64,000 nt of DNA from Actinomycetales bacterium. GTDB taxonomy: Bacteria > Actinomycetota > Actinomycetes > S36-B12. The stretch is taken from assembly GCA_018970025.1 (NCBI GenBank), contig JAGWXF010000012.1, positions 1 to 64,000 on the forward strand, in the 5' to 3' direction. The position numbers were made by a program, and so were the translations under genes. The notes under the pieces were generated by a model. It was not told the origin of the DNA and made no database searches. It saw nothing but the letters and a program-made list of their open reading frames with translations. This document shows, one piece after another, positions 42,160-52,266 of this stretch; within the stretch, counting starts at the first letter, position 1; every line of letters begins with the position of its first letter.

Positions 42160-44712
42160 ATGGCTGGAGACGAGAACCTCACAAGGGCCGAGGCCCAGGA
42201 ACGCGCAGCGCTCATCGCGACGACGTCGTATGAGGTAGATCTCGACCTCAGCGGCACCGGCGACACGTTCCTCACCCGCACGACGGCATCCTTCACCTGC
42301 CGGCAGCCGGGAGCCTCGACCTGGATCGACCTGATCGCTCCCGCCGTGCGCTCGGTTCAGCTGAATGGCCGTGATCTGGACGTCGCAGAGGTCGTCGACG
42401 GGGCCCGCATCATGCTGCCCGGCCTGGCGGAGTCGAACACGGTGGTGATCGAGGCAGACGGTCATTACATGAACACCGGCGAGGGCCTGCACCGGTTCGT
42501 CGACCCCGTCGATGGCGAGACCTACCTCCATACCCAGTTCGAGTCCGCCGATGCTCGTCGCGTGTATGCGTGCTTCGAGCAGCCCGACCTGAAGGCCACC
42601 TTCCAGCTGACCGTCACCGCGCCCGCTCACTGGAAGGTCGTGAGCAACGCCGCCACGCCAGTGGCCTCGCCGGCCGGCGATGGCCTGGCCCGGTGGGAGT
42701 TCGAGCCCTCGGCCCGGATGTCGACCTACATCACGGCCCTGGCCGCCGGCCCGTACCACGAGGTCCGCAGCGCCTACGAGGGCCCCCACGGCACCTATCC
42801 GCTCGGGGTCTTCTGCCGCGCCTCGCTGGCCGAGTACCTCGACGCCGACGACATCCTGCTGCTGACCCGCCAGGGCTTCGAGTTCTTCGAGGCCCAGTTC
42901 GAGGTGCCGTATCCCTTCGGCAAGTACGACCAGCTGTTCGTCCCGGAGTTCAACGCCGGCGCCATGGAGAATGCCGGCTGCGTCACCTTCCGCGAGGACA
43001 TGGTCTTCCGCTCCCGGGTGACGGACGCCGCCTACGAGCAGCGGGCCAACACGATCCTGCACGAGATGGCCCACATGTGGTTCGGCGACCTGGTCACCAT
43101 GACCTGGTGGGACGACCTGTGGCTGAACGAGTCCTTCGCCGAGTGGGCCTCCCACTACGCGAACGTGCGGGCAACCCGCTACCGGGAGGCATGGACCACC
43201 TTCTCCAACCAGCGCAAGGCCTGGGCCTACCGGCAGGATCAGCTGCCATCGACCCACCCCATCGCGGCCGACATGGTCGACCTGGACTCCGTCCGAGTCA
43301 ACTTCGACGGCATCACCTACGCCAAGGGCGCATCAGCCCTGCGCCAGCTGGTCGCCTGGGTCGGCGAGGAGGAGTTCCTGGCCGGCCTGCGCCAGTACTT
43401 CACCAAGCACGCCTGGGGCAACACCCAGCTGACCGACCTGCTCGCCGAGCTCGAGGCCACCTCGGGCCGTGACCTGTCGACCTGGACGGAGCAGTGGCTG
43501 CAGACCAGCGGGGTGAACCTGCTGCGCCCGGTGATCGAGGTCGCCGCCGACGGCACCTACGCCCGGGTGGCCGTCCAGCAGGAGCCGCCGAGCGCGCCCC
43601 CCGGCCTGCCGGCAACCCTGCGCTCGCACCGGATCGGCATCGGCATCTACGACATCGATGACGCCGGGCTCAGCCTGCGGGAGCGCATCGAGGTCGACAT
43701 CACCGGCCCGCTGACCGAGATCGGCGAGCTCGCCGGCGTCCGCGCCGGCGACATGCTCCTGCTCAATGACGGCGACCTCACCTTCGCCAAGGTCCGCCTG
43801 GACGATGCGTCGTGGCGGACGGCCATCACCCGGATCGGCGACCTGAACGACTCACTGGCCCGGGCCATCATCTGGGGCGCCGCCTGGGACATGACCCGCG
43901 ACGCAGAGGTCAGCACCGGCGACTACCTGAGCCTGGTGCTCTCCGGCATCGAGCGCGAGACCGAGATCGCCGTGTTGCAGATGGTGCTCCGGCAGCTGCG
44001 CAGTGCCATCGACCAGTTCGCGGCCCCGGCGAACCGTGACGGCTACGAGCAGCGGCTTGCCGCCGCGATGCTCGACCGCGCCCGTGCCGCGGCACCGGGC
44101 AGCGATCGCCAGCTGGCCTTCGCCCGCGCCTTCGCCCTGTCCGCGAGCACTCCTGAGCACCTGGACGTCGTCGCCGGCCTGCTGACCGGCCAGGTCGCCT
44201 GGGAGGGCCTGGTCATCGACACGGACCTGCGCTGGTTCCTGCTGCAGCGGCTGGCCGCGAACGGGCGCGCCGACCAGGAGCAGATCGACGCCGAGCTGGC
44301 CCGCGACGACACGGCCACCGGCCGCCGCCAGGCGGCCACCGCCCTGGCCGCCCGCCCGAGCCTGGCGGCCAAGCAGCAGGCCTGGGCTGACATCGTCGAC
44401 CGCACGGACCTGCCCAACGCCATCCTCGAGGCAACAATGGCCGGCTTCTTGCAGCCCGGGCAGCGCGACCTGCTCGCGCAGTTCCGCGACCGCTACTTCG
44501 CGGACCTGCCGCGAGTGTGGGCCGAGCGCACCATGGAGATGGCCCAGGACATCACGGTCGGCCTCTACCCATTCCTGCTCGCCGACGAGCAGACCATCCA
44601 GCTCACCGACGCCTACCTCGCCGGCGACCGCCAGGCTGCCGAGCGGCGCCTGGTGACCGAGGGCCGGGACGGCGTCGAGCGCTCCATCCGCGCACAGGCC
44701 CGCGACGCCTAG
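42160..44712 (+). CDS. pepN: Aminopeptidase N (M1 family)
   Basis: Zinc metallo-aminopeptidase of 850 residues that removes N-terminal amino acids from peptides. GAMEN (exopeptidase motif, about 266) and [10 protein letters not shown] (HExxH, about 302) with the third ligand in NESFAEW are all present. The C-terminal half is the helical ERAP1-like domain. AAGGA precedes the ATG at seven bases. Convergent with the DUF5130 gene. Confidence 0.96.
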   Translation: MAGDENLTRAEAQERAALIATTSYEVDLDLSGTGDTFLTRTTASFTCRQPGASTWIDLIAPAVRSVQLNGRDLDVAEVVDGARIMLPGLAESNTVVIEADGHYMNTGEGLHRFVDPVDGETYLHTQFESADARRVYACFEQPDLKATFQLTVTAPAHWKVVSNAATPVASPAGDGLARWEFEPSARMSTYITALAAGPYHEVRSAYEGPHGTYPLGVFCRASLAEYLDADDILLLTRQGFEFFEAQFEVPYPFGKYDQLFVPEFNAGAMENAGCVTFREDMVFRSRVTDAAYEQRANTILHEMAHMWFGDLVTMTWWDDLWLNESFAEWASHYANVRATRYREAWTTFSNQRKAWAYRQDQLPSTHPIAADMVDLDSVRVNFDGITYAKGASALRQLVAWVGEEEFLAGLRQYFTKHAWGNTQLTDLLAELEATSGRDLSTWTEQWLQTSGVNLLRPVIEVAADGTYARVAVQQEPPSAPPGLPATLRSHRIGIGIYDIDDAGLSLRERIEVDITGPLTEIGELAGVRAGDMLLLNDGDLTFAKVRLDDASWRTAITRIGDLNDSLARAIIWGAAWDMTRDAEVSTGDYLSLVLSGIERETEIAVLQMVLRQLRSAIDQFAAPANRDGYEQRLAAAMLDRARAAAPGSDRQLAFARAFALSASTPEHLDVVAGLLTGQVAWEGLVIDTDLRWFLLQRLAANGRADQEQIDAELARDDTATGRRQAATALAARPSLAAKQQAWADIVDRTDLPNAILEATMAGFLQPGQRDLLAQFRDRYFADLPRVWAERTMEMAQDITVGLYPFLLADEQTIQLTDAYLAGDRQAAERRLVTEGRDGVERSIRAQARDA

Positions 44713-44738
44713 GGCAGCGCAGGCAACTCGAGCCGCTG

Positions 44739-45134
44739 CTACGCGGGCTCGTCCAGGTTCATCACCTTCGGCATGCGGGCATGCTGGGCCAGCAGGTCGA
44801 TGCCGTCCTTGATGCCGCGCACGAGATCACCGGCCAGGAAGCCCGATCGCATCGACAGGATCGCGAGTTCGCAACTGCGGTCGTCGAGGTGGTCGACCAC
44901 GCCGGTGCCAGTGACGATCTCGATGACGCGAGCGGCCGGGTCGACGGCGACCAGGACGGCCCGAGCGGCATCCGGCAACTGGGCATGGGCGGCAAGGGCC
45001 GACTCGCGCCCACCCGGCAGCGAGCCGATCCGCAGACCGAAGCACACCCCGGAGATCTCCCGGGCGGTCGACAGGCTGCGCTGCAGGGACGCCTCCTGGC
45101 CCGATGACAGGGCCACGCGCTCACCAGCGTCCAC
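44739..45134 (-). CDS. DUF5130 (TPM-like) protein
   Basis: About 131 residues. EASLQRSLSTAREISGVCFGLRIG and AARAVLVAVDPAARVIEIVTG followed by DDRSCELAILSMRSGFLAGDLVRGIKDGIDLLAQHA fit the actinobacterial DUF5130 family found next to pepN. It resembles TPM domains in strand/helix pattern. Function unknown. GTG 45134 has GGGAGG eight bases upstream; GTG 45143 is an alternative. It overlaps the preceding small membrane protein gene by 14 bases. Confidence 0.78.
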   Translation of the reverse strand: MDAGERVALSSGQEASLQRSLSTAREISGVCFGLRIGSLPGGRESALAAHAQLPDAARAVLVAVDPAARVIEIVTGTGVVDHLDDRSCELAILSMRSGFLAGDLVRGIKDGIDLLAQHARMPKVMNLDEPA

Positions 45135-45372
45135 GTGCGCCACCTCCCGCCAGGGTCGTCGACGCCGCGCCGATCTCCGCCGGCAGCCGAGACGGATCCG
45201 GCGCCGACGGGGAGCTGCACAGGAACACCGCCTCACCCTGATCGGTCGCGCGGGCGACATCGCCGATGCGCCCGCTGCGGGTCCAGGAGGCAGCCGACAC
45301 GGCCAGGTAGACCAGGGCCGCGAAGCCGACAGGGATGCCGATGAAGATCAGCAGGGTCTCACCAGAGCTCAC
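45121..45372 (-). CDS. Small single- or two-TM membrane protein
   Basis: An 83-residue protein with one strong N-terminal helix (LLIFIGIPVGFAALVYLAVSA) followed by a polar, Ala/Pro/Gly-rich cytosolic tail. It overlaps the DUF5130 start and is probably translated with it. In other actinobacteria a short membrane protein also precedes DUF5130. No function known. Confidence 0.72.
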   Translation of the reverse strand: MSSGETLLIFIGIPVGFAALVYLAVSAASWTRSGRIGDVARATDQGEAVFLCSSPSAPDPSRLPAEIGAASTTLAGGGARGRW

Positions 45373-45405
45373 GGGAGCAGCCTACGGGACCACCCCGGGA
45401 GCAGG

Positions 45406-47562
45406 TCACCGGCCGCGCACCGCGTCGACGATGGCCGTCAGCAGGGCCGGCCGCTGGAAGAGCTCCTCCAGCAGCACCGCCCGGCCGGATGCATCCGTCG
45501 TCGGGACCCGCCAGTTGGGGTACTCCTGGTCGGTGCCGGGCTGGTTCTGGGCACGGCGATCACCGACGACATCCGGCAGGCCGATGCCGATGAGCCGGGC
45601 CGGCGATGATGCGGCCACCCGGTGCAGGGCGATGGCCAGGGCATCGCGTCCCTGATCGGTGGAGATGTCGACGTCGTCGTCCAGCATGCCCAGGCGGCGG
45701 GCGATCTCGGCCCACCGCTGCCGCTCATAGGCGGCCATGAGCCGCTCCTCGGACTCCGGCCGGGTGAGCAGGTGCAGCTGCGACCTGATCCGCACGTGCT
45801 CATCGCGCAGGAACCCTGCCGTCGGCGGCAGGTCGTGCACCGTCACGCTCGCCAGCACATCGCGACGCCAGTCCGCGGGCCAGCGCGCACCGCCATGGCC
45901 GTCCGACTCGAACCACAGGATGCTGGTGCCGAGGATGCCGCGATCGCGCAGCACGTCCTGCACCCAGGGCTCGACCGTGCCGAGATCCTCGCCCACCACC
46001 ACCGCACCCGCACGCTGCGCCTCCAGGCACAGGATGCCGATCATCGCCTCGTGGTCGAAGCGCACGAACGTCCCGGCGCTCGGCGGCATCCCCTGGGGCA
46101 CCCACCACATCCGGAACAGTCCCAGGACGTGATCGATGCGCAGGCCCCCCGCATGGCGCAGCACGGTGCGCAGCATGTCGCGGTAGGGGACGAAGGCTGC
46201 GTCGGCCAGGGCATCGGGCCGCCAGGGTGGCTGCGACCAGTCCTGGCCAACCTGGTTGTACATGTCGGGGGGCGCGCCCACGCTCACTCCGCGAGCCAGC
46301 ACGTCCTGCAGCGACCAGGCATCCGCGCCATCAGGATGCACGCCGACCGCGAGATCGTGCATCAGCCCGATCGGCATCCCGGCATCCCGCGCACCCTGCT
46401 GGGCCTGCTGCAGCTGCTCGTCCAGCACCCACTGCATCCAGGCGTGCAGGCGCACCAGCCCCTGGTGCTCGCGGCCGAACTCGGCAACCGCGGGGCTGCG
46501 CGGGTGATCCAGGCCGGGCGGCCAGCCGTCGATCTCGATTCCATGGACGTCGACCAGGGCGCACCAGGTGGCGAAGTCGACCAGGCCCTGGCCCTGCGAT
46601 GCGACATACGCATCGAAGGCGGCCTGGCGATGCGGGCTGCGGCCCAGGGCGAAGACGAGCTCCAGGGCCAGGCGCTTGACCGCCCAGACGGCGTCGCGGT
46701 CGAGCAGGTCCGCGCTGTCATTGCCCGCACGAAGGCCGGATGCCAGGGCCTCGACCCGGCCTCGCTCGATCGGGCCAAGGTGCTCGAACTCGGGGATGTC
46801 CTCCACCCGCAGGTAGATCGGATTGGCGAATCGACGGGTGACCGGGAGGTAGGGGGACGGCGCCATCGGCGGCACCGGCGAGGCCGCATGCAGCGGGTTG
46901 ATCAGCAGGAAGCCCGCACCGAGCTCGCTGCCGCTCCAGCGGGCCAGGTCAGCGCAGTCACGCAGGTCGCCCAGGCCCCAGGAGCCGCGCGAGCGCATGG
47001 CATACACCTGCTCCATGAAGCCCCACTGGCGCTCGCCAACGATGGCCACCGGGTCCAGGGCCTTGGGGGTCATGACCAGCGGGCACTGGGCCTGCGTCGA
47101 GCCCGACGCGGCCCGCAGGACGTGGTAGCCCAGGGGCAGGTCGCCGGGGACCTCGAAGCTCGCCTCCCCGATGAGCGCCCCGTCGACGTCGACGGGATCG
47201 ACCCAGTAGTCGAGCTGGTGCAGGTCACGGCGGGTGCCGTCCTCGAGGTCGATCCACGCCCTGGCCGGGCTGCCATGGGGCACGTGCACCCACAGCCGGC
47301 GCTGCTGGCCCTGGACCGTGACGAAGACGGGCGGCAGCATCCGCCGCCAGTCGCGCAGCCTGATCTCGTCCAGGCCGCGGGCAACCCCCTCGGGCGTGCT
47401 GGCATCCAGGCCGAGCGCGGCCAGCACGGCCCCGACCGTCGTGGCGCTCACCTGCACCAGGTCTCCGGCCTGGTCCCAGTACTCGGTGGCGACCCCGCAG
47501 GCGCGCGCGAGCTGCCCCATGCCATCGCTCACCGGGACGAACGCCTGGGCCGGGGTGGTCAT
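45406..47562 (-). CDS. malQ: 4-alpha-glucanotransferase (amylomaltase)
   Basis: GH77 enzyme of 718 residues that transfers maltooligosaccharide segments in glycogen/maltose metabolism. The N-terminal 150 residues form the beta-domain of the actinobacterial MalQ type. In the catalytic domain the nucleophile Asp is in GGLRIDHVLGLFRMWW and the acid/base Glu in VVVGEDLGTVEPW; the third Asp is in VHDLPPTAGF. The ATG overlaps the amidase stop (ATGA). The GH13 glucosidase 8 kb away may act on the same glucans. Confidence 0.93.
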   Translation of the reverse strand: MTTPAQAFVPVSDGMGQLARACGVATEYWDQAGDLVQVSATTVGAVLAALGLDASTPEGVARGLDEIRLRDWRRMLPPVFVTVQGQQRRLWVHVPHGSPARAWIDLEDGTRRDLHQLDYWVDPVDVDGALIGEASFEVPGDLPLGYHVLRAASGSTQAQCPLVMTPKALDPVAIVGERQWGFMEQVYAMRSRGSWGLGDLRDCADLARWSGSELGAGFLLINPLHAASPVPPMAPSPYLPVTRRFANPIYLRVEDIPEFEHLGPIERGRVEALASGLRAGNDSADLLDRDAVWAVKRLALELVFALGRSPHRQAAFDAYVASQGQGLVDFATWCALVDVHGIEIDGWPPGLDHPRSPAVAEFGREHQGLVRLHAWMQWVLDEQLQQAQQGARDAGMPIGLMHDLAVGVHPDGADAWSLQDVLARGVSVGAPPDMYNQVGQDWSQPPWRPDALADAAFVPYRDMLRTVLRHAGGLRIDHVLGLFRMWWVPQGMPPSAGTFVRFDHEAMIGILCLEAQRAGAVVVGEDLGTVEPWVQDVLRDRGILGTSILWFESDGHGGARWPADWRRDVLASVTVHDLPPTAGFLRDEHVRIRSQLHLLTRPESEERLMAAYERQRWAEIARRLGMLDDDVDISTDQGRDALAIALHRVAASSPARLIGIGLPDVVGDRRAQNQPGTDQEYPNWRVPTTDASGRAVLLEELFQRPALLTAIVDAVRGR

Positions 47563-49010
47563 GACGCGACCCCCGCATCCCACCCGGGCGGACGCCGGTC
47601 GACCCAGGGGCGGGCCCGCTCCACCTGGGCCGCGAGGGCGATGATCGTGGCCTCGTCGAATGGGCGGCCGGCGAGCTGGATCCCGATCGGCAGCCCATCG
47701 GCTGTCCAGTGCAGCGGGACGCTGATCGCGGGCTGGCCGGTCATGTTGAAGAAGGCCGTGAAGGGGGTGAATGCCTTCTGGGCCTCGAAGTCAGCAGCCG
47801 GGTCGTCGTCATCGCGCAGGGACCCGATGAGCGCTGGCGGCTGCGCCAGCGTCGGGGTCAGCAGGACGTCATGCCCGTGCAGCATGCTCACCGCACGTCG
47901 GCTGAGCACCCGCAGCTGGAAGGCCGCCTGGGCCAGCTCGATCCCCCGCACCTGCGCGCCGCGCGCGCGCAGCCAGCCAGTCAGCGGCCGCAGCTGCGAC
48001 TCCCGCTCGGCCGTCACCGGGGTCATCAGCGCCAGGGTGCTCCAGATGTCCATGAACAGCGGGACGAGCTCGGCGGTGACCGGCGGCTCGACGTCCTCCA
48101 CCTCGTGGCCGAGGTCGGCCAGGAGCAGCGATGCCTCCTCATAGGCGGCCAGGCAGTCAGGGTGCACCGCGGTGTCGGTGATGACCGGGGAGCAGAAGCG
48201 GCCGATCCGCAGCCGGCCGGGCTCGCGCCGGCTGGCATCGATGAAGGACGCCCCCGGCGGCAGCGCCGGGGCCACCATGGTGTCGCCCGGGAAGGGCCCG
48301 GCCATCGCATCGAGCAGTGCCGCAGCATCGGCCACCGTACGCGCCAGCGGGCCGATCGCCGACAGCTCCCCGATCGCCTCGGCCAGCGGCCCGGCGGAGA
48401 CCCGGCCGCGGGCCGGCTTCAGGCCAACCAGCCCGCAGGCACTGGCCGGGATGCGGATCGACCCGCCGCCATCGGAGCCCTGCGCTGCGGACGCCAGGCC
48501 GATGGCCACTGCCGCTCCCGCGCCGCCGCTGGACCCCCCGGCCGACCGCTGCAGGTCCCATGGCGTGCGCGCCGGCGGCGCGACCTCCGGCTCGGTGTAG
48601 CAGGGCAGGCCGAACTCCGGGGTGCTCGTCTTGCCGGTCATCACCGCGCCGGCCGCCTTCAGCCGGGTGACGACATGGTCGTCGACCTGCGGGACGACAT
48701 CCACCGCCGCCGAGCCGAAGCGGCAGCGCACCCCGGCCAGCAGGTGGAGATCCTTGATCGGGACGACAACCCCGTGGAGCGCTGGCAGGCCGTCGAGCGC
48801 GTCCTGCTGCCTGGCCTGGCGCACCCGGTCATCTGCCGCCCGGGCCTGCTCCAGGGCCAGGTCCGCGCACATGGTCACGAAGGCACCGACCTGCTCCCCG
48901 AGTGCATCGCTGCGCCGCAGGTAGTGCTCGGCGAGCTGCACGCTGGTGAACTCCCCCGCCGCGATGGCACGCGCCTGCTGCAGTGCCGTGAGGTCATGCA
49001 GCCCGGTCAC
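47559..49010 (-). CDS. Amidase signature family hydrolase
   Basis: A 483-residue amidase. The Ser-cisSer-Lys triad is visible: Lys in VVPIKDLH, cis-Ser in GGSSGGAGAAVA and the nucleophile in GSDGGGSIRIPAS. GatA-specific features are not obvious and no gatB/C neighbours exist, so it is a general amidase. GTG 49010 is seven bases from TAGGCT, so leaderless. It overlaps malQ downstream and is divergent from the oligopeptidase. Confidence 0.88.
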   Translation of the reverse strand: MTGLHDLTALQQARAIAAGEFTSVQLAEHYLRRSDALGEQVGAFVTMCADLALEQARAADDRVRQARQQDALDGLPALHGVVVPIKDLHLLAGVRCRFGSAAVDVVPQVDDHVVTRLKAAGAVMTGKTSTPEFGLPCYTEPEVAPPARTPWDLQRSAGGSSGGAGAAVAIGLASAAQGSDGGGSIRIPASACGLVGLKPARGRVSAGPLAEAIGELSAIGPLARTVADAAALLDAMAGPFPGDTMVAPALPPGASFIDASRREPGRLRIGRFCSPVITDTAVHPDCLAAYEEASLLLADLGHEVEDVEPPVTAELVPLFMDIWSTLALMTPVTAERESQLRPLTGWLRARGAQVRGIELAQAAFQLRVLSRRAVSMLHGHDVLLTPTLAQPPALIGSLRDDDDPAADFEAQKAFTPFTAFFNMTGQPAISVPLHWTADGLPIGIQLAGRPFDEATIIALAAQVERARPWVDRRPPGWDAGVAS

Positions 49011-49017
49011 GTCCGCA

Positions 49018-49039
49018 AGCCTAGGACGACCCCTATCGT
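49018..49039. promoter_or_regulatory. Back-to-back leaderless promoters, amidase/oligopeptidase
   Basis: TAGGCT on minus (49023 to 49018) is seven bases from GTG 49010, and TATCGT on plus (49034-49039) is seven bases from GTG 49047. The two hexamers are ten bases apart and do not overlap, unlike the shared-TA promoters elsewhere in the window. Confidence 0.5.
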
Positions 49040-49046
49040 GGGCGCC

Positions 49047-51224
49047 GTGACGATGCCAGACGCACCCGACGCACCCGACCTGCCCCACGCACCCGACCTG
49101 CCAGAGATGCCCGACGTGCCGGGTAGCCGCTACCCCCGCGCTGACCGGCTTGACCTGGTCGAGCAGATGCACGGCACCGACGTCGCCGACCCCTATCGCT
49201 GGCTGGAGTCCGCTGACGACCCGCGCACCCAGGCGTGGGTGGGCGAGCAGGTCGCTCTGATGGCACAGGAGCGTGCCGCATGGACCACCCGCGACGGGTT
49301 CGCCGCGACGATGGACCGGCTGCTCGGCGCCGGCACGATCTCGCCTCCCTATTGGCGGGCACAGCGCCGCTTCATCACCCGCCGCAAGCCCGGCGAGCAG
49401 TTCGCCAGTCTCCTCGTCATCGAGGCCGACGGCACCGAGCGGGTGCTCATCGACCCGATGGCCATCGACCCGAGCGGGCTGACCACGCTCGACAGCTGGC
49501 AGCCGTCCAAGGAAGGCGATCGCCTGGCCTACCAGCTCTCCGTCGGGGGCACCGAGGAATCCGAGGTGCACGTGATGGACGTCGCAACCGGCGCTGCGCT
49601 GGACGGCCCGATCGACCGCTGCCGGTTCTCCCCGATCGCCTGGCTGCCCGGCGGGCACGCGTTCTATTACGTCCGGCGGATCGACCCGCAGCTGCTGCCC
49701 GAGTCCGAGCGCAACTTCCACCGCCGGGTCTACCTGCACCAGGTCGGCACCCCGACCGATGCCGACGTGCTCGTCTTCGGCGCCGGGATGACGATGACGA
49801 ACTACTACGGGGTCGAGGTCAGCCGCGACGGGCGCTGGCTGCAGGTCTCAGCGGCCGAGGGCACCGAGCCGCGCAATGACCTGTGGGTCGCCGACCTGTC
49901 GAAGAGCTCGCCCCAGCGCCCGGCATTCACCCTCGTCCAGGGCGATGTCGATGCCCAGACCGGGCTGGGATTCGAGCGAGATGGACGCGTCTACGTCAGC
50001 ACCGACCTCGGGGCCCCCTGTGGACGCCTGGCCGTCACCACGACCGACCGGCTCACCAGCGAGCACTGGGTCGACCTGATCCCGGAAGACCCGGACAGCG
50101 TCCTGGACTCCTATGCACTGCTCGACGGTGACGACCTGCCCTTCGACATGCTGCTGGTCGTGCGCACCCGTCATGGGGTGGGCGAGATGAGCCTGCACCG
50201 GGCCGAGGACGGATCCCTCATCTCCCCCATCCGGCCGCCAGGAGCCGGCACGATCGCCGGGCCGATCGAGCGGATGGACGGAGGACCCGTGGCCTGGTTC
50301 GTGTACACCGACCATGCGACCGTGCCATGCGTCTACCAGTTCGATGCGCGCGACTACCAGCGGCCCGACCAGGGCGTGAGCGTCTATGCCCGCCCGCCGG
50401 GCGCGGTCGAGGTGCCCCGGGTGCATACCCGCCAGGTGACGTACCAGTCCAAGGACGGCACGACGGTTCGCATGTTCATCATCTCCCCGACCTCGGCACC
50501 CGACCGGCCTCGGCCGGCGGTGCTGTATGGCTACGGAGGCTTCGGCGTCCCGCTCGCTCCCGGCTACTCGGCGGCGATCCTGGCCTGGGTCGAGGCCGGC
50601 GGGGTCTGGGCCATCGCGAACCTGCGCGGCGGCAGCGAGGAGGGCGAGCAGTGGCATCGCGACGGCATGCTTGGCAAGAAGCAGAACGTCTTCGACGACT
50701 TCCATGCGGCAGCGGAGTACCTCAGCGCCCAGGGCTGGACGACCCCGGCCCAGCTGGGCATCTACGGCGGCTCCAATGGCGGCCTGCTCGTCGGCGCTGC
50801 GCTCACGCAACGACCGGAGCTGTTCAATGCCGTGGTCTGCGTCGCCCCCCTGCTCGACATGATCCGCTACGTCACCTCCGAGCTCGGCCCGACCTGGACG
50901 GTCGAGTACGGCGACCCGGAGGATCCCGAGCAGTTCGGCTGGCTGCACGCCTACTCCCCGTACCATCGGGTGACCGAGGGCAGCGACTACCCGGCGACGA
51001 TGATCGCGGTCTTCGACAACGACACCCGCACCGACCCGATGCACGGGCGAAAGATGTGCGCCGCACTCCAGCACGCGACCAGCGGCACGCGGCCGATCCT
51101 GCTGCGCACCGAGGGCGATGTCGGCCATGGCGCGCGATCGCTGACGAAGTCGGTGGACGAGTCCGCCGACACGCTGGCGTTCCTGGCCAGGTGGACGGGC
51201 ATGCAGGCCAGCAGCGATGGCTAG
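49047..51224 (+). CDS. Prolyl oligopeptidase family serine peptidase (S9A)
   Basis: A 725-residue peptidase. The N-terminal segment ADPYRWLESADDPRTQAWV opens the family, then a beta-propeller (90-430) and a C-terminal alpha/beta-hydrolase domain. Ser is in GGSNGG, Asp in DNDTRTDPMHGRK, His in GDVGHGARS. It cleaves short Pro-containing peptides in the cytoplasm; no signal peptide is seen. The first 25 residues are a DAPDLP-type repeat. GTG 49047 is leaderless by spacing. The stop overlaps the mscS start. Confidence 0.93.
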   Translation: MTMPDAPDAPDLPHAPDLPEMPDVPGSRYPRADRLDLVEQMHGTDVADPYRWLESADDPRTQAWVGEQVALMAQERAAWTTRDGFAATMDRLLGAGTISPPYWRAQRRFITRRKPGEQFASLLVIEADGTERVLIDPMAIDPSGLTTLDSWQPSKEGDRLAYQLSVGGTEESEVHVMDVATGAALDGPIDRCRFSPIAWLPGGHAFYYVRRIDPQLLPESERNFHRRVYLHQVGTPTDADVLVFGAGMTMTNYYGVEVSRDGRWLQVSAAEGTEPRNDLWVADLSKSSPQRPAFTLVQGDVDAQTGLGFERDGRVYVSTDLGAPCGRLAVTTTDRLTSEHWVDLIPEDPDSVLDSYALLDGDDLPFDMLLVVRTRHGVGEMSLHRAEDGSLISPIRPPGAGTIAGPIERMDGGPVAWFVYTDHATVPCVYQFDARDYQRPDQGVSVYARPPGAVEVPRVHTRQVTYQSKDGTTVRMFIISPTSAPDRPRPAVLYGYGGFGVPLAPGYSAAILAWVEAGGVWAIANLRGGSEEGEQWHRDGMLGKKQNVFDDFHAAAEYLSAQGWTTPAQLGIYGGSNGGLLVGAALTQRPELFNAVVCVAPLLDMIRYVTSELGPTWTVEYGDPEDPEQFGWLHAYSPYHRVTEGSDYPATMIAVFDNDTRTDPMHGRKMCAALQHATSGTRPILLRTEGDVGHGARSLTKSVDESADTLAFLARWTGMQASSDG

Positions 51225-52158
51225 CGTCGCGCCCGCGAAGGACGCAACCTGGGCCTGGTGGCAGGCCGTGCTGGAGTGGCTGACCGGGGCGCCGCTGCAG
51301 ATCGTCCTGATCATCCTCACCGCGCTCATCGCGCAGTTCGCGCTGCGCTGGGTCATCCGCCACGCAGTTCGGCAGACCTCGATCCGCGCCCAGCGGGAGC
51401 GGCTGGAGAACCTGCGCAAGATCGCCCGGACGGCTGACCTGTCGCAGGTGCTGCTCACCCAGCGCACCGAGCAGCGGGCCTCCGCCATCGGCAGCCTGCT
51501 CAGCAGCGTGGTGAGCATCAGCGTCTGGGCGGTCGCGGCGATGACGATCCTGCCGCTGCTCGGCGTCGACATCGCGCCGCTGCTGGCCAGCGCCGGGGTC
51601 ATCGGCGTGGCCCTGGGCTTCGGGGCCCAGACCCTGGTGAAGGACTACCTCTCGGGCATCTTCATGATCATCGAGGACCAGATCGGCGTCGGGGACGTCG
51701 TCGACCTCGGCCCGGCCATCGGGACGGTCGAGGAGGTCGCCCTGCGCTATACCCGGCTGCGCGACCTGTCGGGCGTGGTCTGGTACGTCCGTAACGGCGA
51801 GATCCTGCGGGTGGGCAACCGCTCCCAGGGCTGGACCCTGGCGATCGTCGACATCCCGGTCGACTACCGCTCGGACCTCGACCGGGTACGCGACCTGATC
51901 GAGGCGGTCGCCCATGACATGGACGAGGACCCGGCGTACGACGACATGCTGCTCGGCAAGCCGACGTTCGCCGGGGTGGAGTCGATGAGCGGCAATGCCG
52001 TGATCGTCCGGGTGACCGCCAAGGCCGTGCCCGAGAAGCAGGTGCCACTGGCCCGCGAGATCCGGGAGCGGATCAAGCTGGCATTCGACCGAGCCGGGAT
52101 CGTCATCCCGATGCTGCCGCCCGCGCTGATGCCCCCAGCCGAGCCGCGCACGCCCTGA
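51217..52158 (+). CDS. mscS: MscS-type mechanosensitive channel
   Basis: A 313-residue protein with three TM helices; TM3 is the Ala/Gly-rich pore helix (LLASAGVIGVALGFGAQTLVKDYLSGIFMIIEDQIGVGD), followed by the beta domain with VVWYVRNGEILRVGNRSQGW and an alpha/beta vestibule domain. It releases solutes on hypo-osmotic shock. The ATG lies inside the last codons of the oligopeptidase gene (8-base overlap). Confidence 0.92.
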   Translation: MASVAPAKDATWAWWQAVLEWLTGAPLQIVLIILTALIAQFALRWVIRHAVRQTSIRAQRERLENLRKIARTADLSQVLLTQRTEQRASAIGSLLSSVVSISVWAVAAMTILPLLGVDIAPLLASAGVIGVALGFGAQTLVKDYLSGIFMIIEDQIGVGDVVDLGPAIGTVEEVALRYTRLRDLSGVVWYVRNGEILRVGNRSQGWTLAIVDIPVDYRSDLDRVRDLIEAVAHDMDEDPAYDDMLLGKPTFAGVESMSGNAVIVRVTAKAVPEKQVPLAREIRERIKLAFDRAGIVIPMLPPALMPPAEPRTP

Positions 52159-52253
52159 CCTGGCGTAACCTGATACGGCCTGCGGCCCTGACCTGACTGG
52201 AGCCGCACTGATCTGTCCGAGCGCAACATGGCCGTATTCGGGCCACCAGGACG

Positions 52254-52259
52254 TACACT
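52254..52259 (+). promoter_or_regulatory. Predicted -10 of leaderless lemA promoter
   Basis: TACACT is followed by exactly seven bases and then the lemA ATG at 52267, in the 108-bp gap after mscS. Confidence 0.5.
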
Positions 52260-52266
52260 GCCTGCC

